From: Bradyrhizobium canariense
GTDB lineage: Bacteria; Pseudomonadota; Alphaproteobacteria; Rhizobiales; Xanthobacteraceae
Direction: 5' to 3'
Assembly: GCF_018130465.1 (NCBI RefSeq)
Contig: NZ_JAFCKJ010000003.1
Location: forward strand, 186,001-250,000
Length of the DNA stretch: 64,000 nucleotides
A model generated the notes under the pieces. The model was given only the letters and a program-made list of their open reading frames with translations. It made no database searches and was not told the DNA's origin. Both the position numbers and the translations under genes were made by a program. Shown here piece after piece: positions 32,553 through 40,943 of this stretch. Position 1 is the first letter of the stretch. Each line of letters begins with the position of its first letter.

Positions 32553-35500
32553 TCAGAACGGGATGCGCGCGCGTCCCGTGAAGGTCCAAATCTGCGTGTT
32601 GCCACCGATGCCGCCGAGTTCGGCGCCGAAGCCGACCGTGGTGCCACCCGCAAGCCTTGCGCCGATGCCGCCGGTGACACGCGCCGACCAGCCCTGGAGC
32701 AGTGGGGTGGAGGCCAGCGGCACACCGCCTGCGGCGACGATCGCGGCGGCGTCGTCCTGGGTGAAGTAGTAGTCGGCATAGACGCCGGCGTAGGGCGCCA
32801 GCAGCACGCTATCGAGCCACGGCACGGGATAGGAGACCCTGTTGCCCGCAGAAGCGCGGCCGCTCGAGAAGGTGCGGGCGGCCTGCTGGGTGCCGAGCGA
32901 GTCGACATAGGCGTTTTCCCGCTCCCACAACGCGTAGACCTTGGCCGACGGCTCGATGCTGAAATTGGCCAAGCGGTAGCTGCCGGTGAAGCCGGTCGCG
33001 AACATCCAGCGATTGCCGTTGAAATTGCCTTGGGCCGTCCCGGCGGTGCCGTCATAGCCGATGCCGGAATAGGTCACCGCCGCGTCGTAGCGCAGCGTCG
33101 GGATGATCTTCCAGCCGAGATAGGCGCCGACGGTCCAGCCGTCGCCCTTCAGCTTTCCGTTGATGTCGGTCTCGGTGTAGCTGAAAGTCTCGTAGCCGCC
33201 GACCACGCCGACCAGCAGGTTGGGCCGGGCCCGGTAGGTCAGGCCCGAGAGCAGGTTGAGCTGCTGGCCGTAGAGCGTGGCCTGGGTTGCTCCCTGACCG
33301 ATGTTGCCGGACGAGCCCCAGCGGTCGATGCCGGTGCCGCGCATGTCGACCCAGAACAGCCAATCCTTCTGCTCCTTGAAGCGTGCCATCGACGGGGCCT
33401 TGGCTGGTGCCGCCCGATCGATCGCGGCGAACGCGTCGTCGACCCGCGAGGAGCCGCGCCCGCGGCCGCCGACATAGGCGTTGGAGCCTTGCGAGGCGGA
33501 CTGTTGATCGGATTTGGGCTTGTCGCCCTCATCGCCGTCGGGTGCGGCGGCAAAGTTGACGCGCATGCCGCCCGCGCCCGGCGTGATGTATTGCCCGCCG
33601 TCGCTGAACCCTTCGGAGATCGCGGTGTCGATCGAACCAGAGATCGCCTGTCCCGAATTCTGCGCCACGATCTTGGTGACGTTGACCTGGAGCGCGCGCA
33701 GCTTGGCGCTGTCGGCGGGAATGTCGACCGTCTGGTTCAGGGCCGGCGAGGTCGAGGCGTTGAAGGAGGGGCTGCCGCTATAGGTCGCCGTGATCGTGTG
33801 ATTGCCGACGGTGAGCATTGTCGTTGCAAAGGTGGCGACGCCGGTCGCTAGCGCGGAGGTACCGATCGGCGTGCCGCCGTCATTGAAGGTCACCGTGCCC
33901 GTCGGCGTCCCGCCGGTGCTGTGCACGTTGGCCGTGAACGTCACCGACTCGCCGTAGCTGCTCGGGTTCTTCGAGGAGGTGAGCGTCGTCGTCGTCGTGG
34001 CGGACAGATAGGTGAATCTGTCTGCGGCCGAAGTGGGCGACGTGCCCCCGACCGTCGTCACGGTCACGTCGACCGTGCCGGCGCCGGCCGGCGATATCGC
34101 CGTGATCGACGTTGTCGAGTTCACCGTGAAGCTGGTCGCATTGTTGGCGCCGAATTTCACCGCGGTGGCGCCTGTGAAGCCGGCACCGGTGATCGCTACC
34201 GACATGCCGCCAACCGCGGGGCCGGTGGTCGGCGAGATCGAGCTGACTGACGGTGCGGGCGTGTAGCTGAATTGATCCGATGCCGATGTCGCAGATGTTC
34301 CACCTGGTGTCGTCACGGTCACGTCGACCGTGCCGGCACCGGCTGGCGAGGTCGCGGTGATCGAGGTCGCCGAATTGACTGTGAAGCTGGTGGCATTGGT
34401 CAGCCCGAATTTCACAACGGTCGCACCCGACAACCCTGTGCCGGTGATCGCAACCGATGTGCCTCCCGTCGCTGGACCCGCATTCGGTGCAATCGATGTC
34501 ACTGCTGGCGTCGCGGCGTAGCTGAACTGGTCCGCGGCCGAGGTGGCCGTCGTTCCGCCGGGCGTCGTCACCGTGACGTCAACCGTGCCGGTTCCGGCGG
34601 GCGAGGTTGCCGTGATCGAGGTCGCCGAATTGACCGTGAATCCCGTAGCGCTGGTCGCTCCGAACTTCACGGCCGTCGCGCCGGTGAAATTGGTGCCGGT
34701 GACCGTCACCGACGTTCCGCCGGCGAGCGGACCGCCCGTTGGCGAGATCGACGCCACCGTCGGCGTGCCGAAATAGGTGAACTGGTCCGCGCCCGAAGTT
34801 GCGGAGGTGCCGCCCGCCGTCGTCACCTTGACGTCCACGACACCGGTCCCGGCCGGCGAGGTCGCGGTGATCTGGGTCGCCGAATTGACAGTGAAGCCCG
34901 TCGCAGCCGCCGCGCCAAAGGTTACGGCCGTGACGCCCGTGAAATTGGTCCCTGTGATCGTCACCGCAGTGCCGCCCACCGCCGGGCCCGATGTCGGCGA
35001 GATCGAGGTGACGGTCGGCGAGGGGATATAGGTGAACTGGTCCGCCGCGGATGTTGCAGAAGTGCCGCCTGATGTCGTCACCCTGACGTCGATCGTACCA
35101 GTCCCCGCCGGCGAGGTGGCTGTGATCTGCGTGGCTGAATTCACTGTGTAGCCCGTTGCAGCGGTTGCCCCGAACGTCACGGCCGTTGCGCTTGTGAGAT
35201 TGGTGCCGGTGATGGTGACGACGGTGCCGCCTGCACCCGGACCAGACGTTGGTGAGATTGAGGTGACGGTCGGCGCGGGGACGTAGGTGAACTGATCGGC
35301 GGCTGAGGTTGCCGACGTCCCGCCTGCTGTCGTCACGGTGACGTCGACCGTGCCAGTGCCTGCGGGCGACGTCGCCGTGATCTGGGTGGCCGAATTGACG
35401 CTGAACCCGGTTGCCGCGGTTGCGCCGAACGTGACCGCAGTCGCGCCGGATAGGTTCGTGCCGGTGATCACCACCGTCGTGCCGCCGGTCTGCGGACCCG

Positions 35501-37115
35501 ATGTCGGCGAGATCGAGGTGACGGCCGGGGGGCCAACATAGGTGAACTGATCCGCCGCCGACGTCGCGGACGTCCCTCCAGGGGTTGTCACTTTGACGTC
35601 CTGGACGCCGGTCCCGGCCGGCGATGTCGCGGTGATCGACGTCGCGGAATTGAACGTGAAACTGGCCGCCGTCGCACCGAATGTCACGGCCGTGACGCCG
35701 GTGAAGTTGGTGCCCGTGATTGTCACCGAAGTCCCGCCGGCTGAGGGGCCGGCCGTGGGCGAGATCGAGGTGACGGTGGGGGCGGGGATATAGGTGAACT
35801 GGTCCGCCGCCGAAGTCGCGGACGTGCCGCCTGTGGTCGTGACCCTGACGTCGACCGTGCTGGTGCCGGTTGGCGACGTTGCGGTGATCTGGGTCACAGA
35901 ATTGACTGTAAATCCTGTCGCCGGCGTCGCGCCAAATGTCACGGCTGAGGCCGCCGACAGATTCGTGCCGGTGATGATGACGGTCGTGCCGCCCGCACCC
36001 GGGCCTGACGTCGGCGAGATCGAGGTGACGGTCGGTGCGGGCACGTAAGTGAATTGTTCGGCAGCCGAGGTTGCCGACGTCCCGCCTGCTGTCGTCACCG
36101 TGACGTCGACCGTGCCGGTGCCTGCCGGCGACGTCGCCGTAATCTGGGTATTGGAATTGACCGTGTAGCCGGTGGCATTGGTGGCGCCGAATTTCACGCC
36201 GGCGGCACCGGTCGTCGTGCTGAGGTTCGTACCGGTGATGATCACCGTTGTGCCGCCGCCGGTTGGGCCGGCGGTTGGCGAGATCGAGGTCACTGTGGGC
36301 GGAGCGACATAAGTGTATTGATCGGCCGCTGAAGGTGCGGACGTCACGCCGTTGGTGGTGACGGTGACATCGACGGTGCCGGCGGAGCCGGCCGGTGCAG
36401 TCGCGGTGATCTGGGTGCCGGAGTTGACCGTGTAGCTCGTTGCATTGGTGGCGCCGAATTTCACGCCGGCGGCGCCGGTCGTTCCGGTGAAATTGGTGCC
36501 GGTGATGACGACGCTGGTGCCACCTGCCGTCGGCCCAGCCGTGGGTGAAATTGACGTCACCGAAGGCGCGGGCAGGTTGACCGTGATTGTGAACGAGGTG
36601 TCGGTGAACGTCGGCGTGAAATTACAGGTGTTGCCTGGATTGCACCCGCTCGCGTACCAGAGTGTGATCGTGTCGGAGCCGCCTCCCGACAGTGAGTTGA
36701 TCTGGATGTCGTATTCATCCGTGTGGTTTGCGTTATCCCCGTTATTGACGGGAACCAGCGTGTAGGTGGCCTTGGCCGACGTGTAGCTCAGATTCGTTAA
36801 ACTCAAACTGCCGGCGGTCATCGGATAGTTGTTGAAGGCGTCGATGTTCGGATTGGAGCCGTTCGAGGAGCCGTAGAGGCCAAACAACACGGCCGAGCTG
36901 GTCACGCAGAGACCGACCGCGTTCCCCGCGCCGGTCCCGGTCATCGTGATCGTTGCGCCAGAGGCCGAGCTGCTCGTGAAATTGCAGGCTGCTTGCGCTG
37001 CCGTCACCCCAAATACGAGGGCGGCAACCACGCATATCAGCTGCAAGGCACTACGCGTAACCGCGCGGATACCCTTCGAACGCCAGCCAAGACCCATCGC
37101 GGCAAAATATGCCAC
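32553..37115 (-). CDS. TIG-repeat autotransporter, 1520 residues
   Basis: Start GTG 37115 follows AGGAGG on the minus strand; a TTG at 37130 is the alternative. The signal peptide (ALQLICVVAALVFGVTAAQA) ends near residue 42. Residues about 43-180 form a unique, Cys-containing head. About 180-1035 are ten tandem IPT/TIG domains of about 85 residues (VTSISPT.GP..GGT.V.ITGTN, FG...AT...VNS.T.ITA.SPAG). One Ig-like (Big_3) domain follows at about 1040-1130, then a linker, then an autotransporter beta-barrel (about 1245-1520) ending in RARIPF with the terminal Phe needed for outer-membrane insertion. The repeats would be displayed on the surface as a stalk. It is divergent from three tail-collar genes and is not followed by related genes. 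Confidence 0.9.
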   Translation of the reverse strand: MAYFAAMGLGWRSKGIRAVTRSALQLICVVAALVFGVTAAQAACNFTSSSASGATITMTGTGAGNAVGLCVTSSAVLFGLYGSSNGSNPNIDAFNNYPMTAGSLSLTNLSYTSAKATYTLVPVNNGDNANHTDEYDIQINSLSGGGSDTITLWYASGCNPGNTCNFTPTFTDTSFTITVNLPAPSVTSISPTAGPTAGGTSVVITGTNFTGTTGAAGVKFGATNATSYTVNSGTQITATAPAGSAGTVDVTVTTNGVTSAPSAADQYTYVAPPTVTSISPTAGPTGGGTTVIITGTNLSTTTGAAGVKFGATNATGYTVNSNTQITATSPAGTGTVDVTVTTAGGTSATSAAEQFTYVPAPTVTSISPTSGPGAGGTTVIITGTNLSAASAVTFGATPATGFTVNSVTQITATSPTGTSTVDVRVTTTGGTSATSAADQFTYIPAPTVTSISPTAGPSAGGTSVTITGTNFTGVTAVTFGATAASFTFNSATSITATSPAGTGVQDVKVTTPGGTSATSAADQFTYVGPPAVTSISPTSGPQTGGTTVVITGTNLSGATAVTFGATAATGFSVNSATQITATSPAGTGTVDVTVTTAGGTSATSAADQFTYVPAPTVTSISPTSGPGAGGTVVTITGTNLTSATAVTFGATAATGYTVNSATQITATSPAGTGTIDVRVTTSGGTSATSAADQFTYIPSPTVTSISPTSGPAVGGTAVTITGTNFTGVTAVTFGAAAATGFTVNSATQITATSPAGTGVVDVKVTTAGGTSATSGADQFTYFGTPTVASISPTGGPLAGGTSVTVTGTNFTGATAVKFGATSATGFTVNSATSITATSPAGTGTVDVTVTTPGGTTATSAADQFSYAATPAVTSIAPNAGPATGGTSVAITGTGLSGATVVKFGLTNATSFTVNSATSITATSPAGAGTVDVTVTTPGGTSATSASDQFSYTPAPSVSSISPTTGPAVGGMSVAITGAGFTGATAVKFGANNATSFTVNSTTSITAISPAGAGTVDVTVTTVGGTSPTSAADRFTYLSATTTTTLTSSKNPSSYGESVTFTANVHSTGGTPTGTVTFNDGGTPIGTSALATGVATFATTMLTVGNHTITATYSGSPSFNASTSPALNQTVDIPADSAKLRALQVNVTKIVAQNSGQAISGSIDTAISEGFSDGGQYITPGAGGMRVNFAAAPDGDEGDKPKSDQQSASQGSNAYVGGRGRGSSRVDDAFAAIDRAAPAKAPSMARFKEQKDWLFWVDMRGTGIDRWGSSGNIGQGATQATLYGQQLNLLSGLTYRARPNLLVGVVGGYETFSYTETDINGKLKGDGWTVGAYLGWKIIPTLRYDAAVTYSGIGYDGTAGTAQGNFNGNRWMFATGFTGSYRLANFSIEPSAKVYALWERENAYVDSLGTQQAARTFSSGRASAGNRVSYPVPWLDSVLLAPYAGVYADYYFTQDDAAAIVAAGGVPLASTPLLQGWSARVTGGIGARLAGGTTVGFGAELGGIGGNTQIWTFTGRARIPF
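33990..36580 (-). repeat. Array of ten ~255-bp tandem repeats within the autotransporter gene
   Basis: Each unit encodes one TIG domain. At DNA level neighbouring units share long near-identical stretches, e.g. around GGCGAGATCGAGGTGAC and GCCGAATTGACC on the plus strand, so unequal recombination could change the copy number. Confidence 0.8.
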
Positions 37116-37312
37116 TAGTCCTCCTCGCAACGGACGCTCTGCGGAGCGCCCTTGCCGCCAATCCCTGTCTCAAATGCTGCATGAAGTGTTGTTGCGTAAT
37201 GGTTGTTATTTTGCAGTGCCACCACTTAAGCCACGGGGCCTATCGTGCGGCAAGCTACAAGACCGATGAAACCTGCCGTTGTGCCACCATCACGCGTGTT
37301 TTCGTCTGGCTC

Positions 37313-37328
37313 GTTGCATACGTGCAAC
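37313..37328. promoter_or_regulatory. Palindrome in the divergent control region
   Basis: GTTGCA (37313-37318) and TGCAAC (37323-37328) are perfect inverted arms around TACG. It lies between the start codons of the autotransporter and the first collar gene and looks like a dimeric repressor site; the regulator is not identifiable. Confidence 0.4.
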
Positions 37329-37423
37329 AATCCTGGGTTTGAGCGTAACTCCGAAGCGAGCAAACGGAGAACCTCCAGAGTTCAACCCAACGGCGATCAA
37401 AAGTATAATGGCTCGCGTTGCGC

Positions 37424-37452
37424 TTGACTCGGACAATGTATTGTCTGACAAT
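37424..37452 (+). promoter_or_regulatory. Promoter overlapping GntR-like palindromes
   Basis: TTGACT (37424-37429) and GACAAT (37447-37452) are spaced by exactly 17 bases, fitting a sigma-70 promoter for the collar genes. The same stretch holds two overlapping palindromes: GACAAT-GT-ATTGTC (37432-37445) and ATTGTC-T-GACAAT (37440-37452). The core TTGTCTGACAA fits the TNGTNNNACNA pattern known for FadR-type GntR regulators. A bound repressor would cover the -10 site. No regulator gene is adjacent. Confidence 0.5.
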
Positions 37453-37558
37453 CTGTGCGCGCGTACTAAAACGAATTCATCCTATAATTTCATGACTCGC
37501 CGCGGTGGATATTTGACACATCACCACGCGATGAGCCGCGTGTCCTTGGGGAGGGGCC

Positions 37559-38095
37559 ATGCCGTACCAGCCTATTTTGGGGCAGATCATGCCCTTTGCT
37601 GGCGTCAACGTGCCGAGAGGCTGGGCGCTTTGTAACGGCGCGCTGCTGGCGATCCAGACCAATTCGGCGCTGTTCTCGCTGCTTGGCACCTACTATGGCG
37701 GCGACGGGATGAGGACATTCGCGCTTCCCGATCTTCGCGGGCGCGCGGTTCTCGGTTCGAGCGGCCAGAGCGGGCAATATCCTGTCGGCATGACCGGCGG
37801 CTCGGTGTCGGTCAACATGACGGGGCTTCAGCTCCCACAGCACAATCACCTCGTTCAGGCGACGGCTGCGAACGGACAGGGACGTGGCGCCGCTCCCGCC
37901 AACAACATCTTCGCAACGACCACTGCGCCGGCGGACAGATATATTTTCCTGCCAGCCAATGTCACCGAGACGCCGTTGGCTGCGGGTACAAATCTGGCGA
38001 ACGAGGGTAACGGCCAGGCGCACAACAATCTTCAGCCATACCTGGTCATCAACTATCTGATTGCGATGCAGGGAACGTATCCATCGCGAAACTAA
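37559..38095 (+). CDS. Tail-collar domain protein 1
   Basis: A 178-residue protein of the phage Tail Collar/microcystin-dependent (MdpB-like) family. The collar domain is N-terminal (about residues 6-60: GQIMPFAGVNVPRGWALCNG, then YGGDG..TFALPDLRGR). The C-terminus has HNNLQPYLVINYLIAMQG, the other family hallmark. GGGGAGGGG precedes ATG 37559. In phages this fold attaches to tail fibres; in bacteria such triplets lie outside prophages and their role is unknown. First of three paralogues followed by an acetyltransferase gene. Confidence 0.88.
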   Translation: MPYQPILGQIMPFAGVNVPRGWALCNGALLAIQTNSALFSLLGTYYGGDGMRTFALPDLRGRAVLGSSGQSGQYPVGMTGGSVSVNMTGLQLPQHNHLVQATAANGQGRGAAPANNIFATTTAPADRYIFLPANVTETPLAAGTNLANEGNGQAHNNLQPYLVINYLIAMQGTYPSRN

Positions 38096-38200
38096 GCGCT
38101 CTCCGAAGAGTTTTTCGCGACCGAAATACGACGCCTCGAAATTTCAGGCATTTGCGCACCCGGCTCGTCCACAGCGTGCGAGACAGAAGGATCCAACGCG

Positions 38201-38728
38201 ATGGCAGATCCGTTTATTGGCGAGATTCGGCTGTTCGGTTTTCCGCGGGTACCCAACGGCTGGTTGGCCTGCGACGGATCATCTTTGCCGATCTCGTCAT
38301 ACGACGTCCTTTACGCCGTGATTGGCACAACCTATGGCGGAGACGGAACGCAGACCTTCAATCTGCCTGATCTTCGCGGTCGTGTTCCGATCGGGCAGGG
38401 CGCTGGCCCCAATCTTCCGAATTTCCCACTGGGCCAGATCGCGGGCGAAGAAGCCCATACGCTGACCGAGGCGGAAATGCCGACGCATAGTCATGCACTG
38501 CTGTCTTCGACCACGACAGCCACGATGGCAACGCCAGGACCGACCGTGCATCTGGCGACTGCGTCATCCGGCACACTTTACGCGCCGATCGCGAACGCTG
38601 CTCCGTATGAGACGATGGCGGCTTGCGTGACCACGGCAGGCAGCAGCCTTGGGCACGACAACATGATGCCGACCGTCGTCGCCAACTACTGCATCTGCTA
38701 TTCGGGTATCTTCCCCTCGACAGGTTAG
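38201..38728 (+). CDS. Tail-collar domain protein 2
   Basis: A 175-residue paralogue of the preceding protein: MADPFIGEIRLFGFPRVPNG, then YGGDGTQTFNLPDLRGRVPI and the C-terminal HDNMMPTVVANYCICYSGIF. The middle (about residues 75-145) is variable and Thr/Ala-rich. It follows the first gene by 105 bases, so it may have its own ribosome site but share the promoter. No signal peptide; export, if any, would need another system. Confidence 0.88.
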   Translation: MADPFIGEIRLFGFPRVPNGWLACDGSSLPISSYDVLYAVIGTTYGGDGTQTFNLPDLRGRVPIGQGAGPNLPNFPLGQIAGEEAHTLTEAEMPTHSHALLSSTTTATMATPGPTVHLATASSGTLYAPIANAAPYETMAACVTTAGSSLGHDNMMPTVVANYCICYSGIFPSTG

Positions 38729-38767
38729 TCCGCCAGCGCCAGTCCTTCAGTCTCAAGGAGAGACATC

Positions 38768-39310
38768 ATGTCAGATCCCTTTATCGGGGAAATCCAGGCG
38801 TTTCCATTTTCCTGGGCGACCGGCGGCTTCAACAACATGTGGTTGCCGTGCCTCGGGCAGCTGCTCGCCGTCCAGGCCTTCACCCCGCTGTACGCGCTGA
38901 TCGGCACATCTTACGGCGGAAACGGCACGACCAATTTCGCGCTGCCGAATTTGAACGGCTCGGTCACGATCAGCCAGGGGCAAGGACCCGGGTTGACACA
39001 GCGGGTCGTCGGCGAGGCGCTCGGCAGTGCCGCTGTGAGCTTGAGCAGCGATCAGATGGCAAGACATACCCACGCCCTGCAACTGGGCAGCAGAACGGCG
39101 CAGAATGCGGTGGCTGGGCCCGGAACGAGTTCGAACATGGCGGCGATCGATCCTGGCTTCAACGGTTTCGTGGCTCCGCCGGCCACTCTCAACTTGACGT
39201 TCAGCACCGTCACGATGACCGGACAAGGACTTCCGCACGACAACATGCAGCCGACCCTGGCCATCGTGTGGTGCATCGCCTACTCCGGCATCTTTCCGTC
39301 TTTCAGTTGA
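38768..39310 (+). CDS. Tail-collar domain protein 3
   Basis: 180 residues: MSDPFIGEIQAFPFSWATGG, then YGGNGTTNFALPNLNGSV and HDNMQPTLAIVWCIAYSGIF. AAGGAGAG precedes ATG 38768, 39 bases after the previous stop. It is closest in start and end to paralogue 2. The LRGR motif of the collar is changed to LNGS here, so the three copies are not interchangeable. The gene is followed after four bases by the acetyltransferase start, implying coupled translation. Confidence 0.88.
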   Translation: MSDPFIGEIQAFPFSWATGGFNNMWLPCLGQLLAVQAFTPLYALIGTSYGGNGTTNFALPNLNGSVTISQGQGPGLTQRVVGEALGSAAVSLSSDQMARHTHALQLGSRTAQNAVAGPGTSSNMAAIDPGFNGFVAPPATLNLTFSTVTMTGQGLPHDNMQPTLAIVWCIAYSGIFPSFS

Positions 39311-39314
39311 GCAA

Positions 39315-39839
39315 ATGGCGACAGGGCAGGGCTCAGCGCTTCGCATCCTTCCCGACGACGCAAGCCTGCAGCTTCGACCGGCATCGCCAGCCGACCAGGC
39401 TTTCCTCCGCCATCTGTTCGGCCGGGTACGCGGGGACACATTCGGCGCTGCGGGCTTGACCGGCCCCATGCTCGATCGCGTGCTCGACCAGCAGTTTCGC
39501 GCCCAGAGCAGCGGTTATTCCACGCAGTATCCCGATGCCGTTTCACTCATCATTGTCAGAGGGAACGAGGCGATCGGACGGCTACTGCTGCATTGCGCGG
39601 GTCAGCGTTGGCATGTGATCGACATCGGCTTGCTGCCGTCCGATCGCGGTCAGGGGATCGGGACCAAGGTCATCGACGCCGTCGAAGCGGCTGCGCGAGA
39701 ACGGTCCGCAGTGTTGCTCACGTTGATGGTCCTGGCGAGCAACACGGCGGCGCGGCGTCTCTATTCCCGGCTCGGCTTTGTCGAGGACGGCGAAAGCAGT
39801 CCTGCGCATATCGAAATGCGGAAGCACATTACGCGCTAG
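39315..39839 (+). CDS. GNAT family N-acetyltransferase
   Basis: 174 residues with the GNAT fold. Motif A, IDIGLLPSDRGQGIGTKVID, carries the acetyl-CoA pyrophosphate loop RGQGIG; motif B, NTAARRLYSRLGFVEDGE, follows. Starts 4 bases after the third collar gene, so it is tightly coupled to it and may modify a collar protein, the surface protein or a sugar. The pairing of three collar genes with a GNAT gene is one I recall from other bacterial genomes. Ends 2 bases from the convergent hydrolase gene. Confidence 0.88.
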   Translation: MATGQGSALRILPDDASLQLRPASPADQAFLRHLFGRVRGDTFGAAGLTGPMLDRVLDQQFRAQSSGYSTQYPDAVSLIIVRGNEAIGRLLLHCAGQRWHVIDIGLLPSDRGQGIGTKVIDAVEAAARERSAVLLTLMVLASNTAARRLYSRLGFVEDGESSPAHIEMRKHITR

Positions 39840-39841
39840 CG

Positions 39842-40792
39842 TTACGCATGTTCGCGCAGAAACTTCACCAGCGCCGCATTCACCTCCTCGGGCCGCTCCT
39901 GCTGCACCCAATGGCCGGCGCCCTCGATGATCAGCTTCCGCTTCAGATTGGGCAGCACGCGCTCGAGCTCGTTGACGCGCTTGGCCCCGATCAGCCCGGT
40001 GATGACGGCGTCTTTCGAACCGGCAATGAAGAGCGAGGGCTGGTGGATTTGCGCATCCTGCCAGGGCGCCGTCAGCTCCCAATTGCGGTCGAGGTTGCGA
40101 TACCAGTTCAGCCCGCCACGAAAACCGGACTTGCGGAAGGTTTCGGTGAAACAGGCGAGGTCGGCCTCGCTGAGCCAGTCCGGCAGCGGCTCCTCGGCGG
40201 TCGCATGGCCGAGAAAGCCCTTGCCCTCCTGCACGAACATGGCCGCGGAAGGATCGGCAAGGCCGCGCCCGCCGAGCACGACGCGCATGGTGCGTGCGAC
40301 GTCATGCTCGAACTCGGCTTCGGCGACGCCGGGCGCCTGGAAATACTGCCAATAGAAATTGGTGATGCCGCCCTGGCGCAGAAGGTCGAGCGGCTTGCCG
40401 CGGCCGCGGAACGGCGGCGGCACGCTCAGGCCGGCGACCGCCGTGAAGATGTCGGGCCGGAACAGCGCCGCGTGCCAGGCCACCGGTGCACCCCAGTCGT
40501 GGCCGACCACCATGGCCTTGTTCTCGCCGAGTGCCTGCACGAGGCCGACGACGTCGCCGACCGTGTCGAAGATCGAATAGGCCGTCGCGTCGGGCGGCGC
40601 TGAGCTTTGGCCATAGCCGCGCATATCGGGGGCGACGACGCGAAACCCGGCCTGCGCCAGCGCCGGGATCTGGTGGCGCCAGGAGTAGGAGAGTTCCGGC
40701 CAGCCATGGCACAGCACCACCAGCGGACCCTGACCGGCTTCGCGGATGAACAGGTCGATCCCGTTGGCCTTGATCATGCGGGTGGAGGACAT
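39842..40792 (-). CDS. Alpha/beta hydrolase, epoxide-hydrolase-like
   Basis: A 316-residue soluble enzyme. HGWPE (29-33) forms the oxyanion-hole loop, GHDWGAP carries the nucleophile Asp99, and GAGHWVQQERP supplies His294. The cap domain (about 135-220) has the Tyr-rich FYWQYF segment typical of epoxide hydrolases. The likely reaction is hydrolysis of an epoxide, or possibly a haloalkane, through an aspartyl ester; the substrate is unknown. It is transcribed away from the housekeeping operon and convergent with the GNAT gene. Confidence 0.87.
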   Translation of the reverse strand: MSSTRMIKANGIDLFIREAGQGPLVVLCHGWPELSYSWRHQIPALAQAGFRVVAPDMRGYGQSSAPPDATAYSIFDTVGDVVGLVQALGENKAMVVGHDWGAPVAWHAALFRPDIFTAVAGLSVPPPFRGRGKPLDLLRQGGITNFYWQYFQAPGVAEAEFEHDVARTMRVVLGGRGLADPSAAMFVQEGKGFLGHATAEEPLPDWLSEADLACFTETFRKSGFRGGLNWYRNLDRNWELTAPWQDAQIHQPSLFIAGSKDAVITGLIGAKRVNELERVLPNLKRKLIIEGAGHWVQQERPEEVNAALVKFLREHA

Positions 40793-40943
40793 CGCTTTTC
40801 CGCCTTGTTTCAGGGGTTTGGTCAGAAAATCTGAGGTGCCACGATAGGGGCGGGACGAGAATCGTGCAATCTCGGGACAAGCGGCTACCCCGTGTTGTTC
40901 GCACCGGTTCCAACTGTTAGAACGCCGCTCTCAGGGCTTGGCC

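Larger units (their letters stand above)
37116..37558. other. Divergent control region of autotransporter and collar operon
   Basis: 443 bases without a gene and relatively AT-rich. It holds the palindromes and candidate promoter listed separately. No obvious minus-strand promoter could be paired for the autotransporter. Confidence 0.6.

Noticed and set aside
33990-36580. CRISPR-like repeated DNA
   Set aside because: The units are 255 bp, coding and divergent, with no short identical repeats or spacers; they encode TIG domains.
37559-39310. Prophage remnant based on tail-collar domains
   Set aside because: No capsid, terminase, portal, tail-tube, lysis or integrase genes occur nearby; such triplets occur as ordinary bacterial genes.
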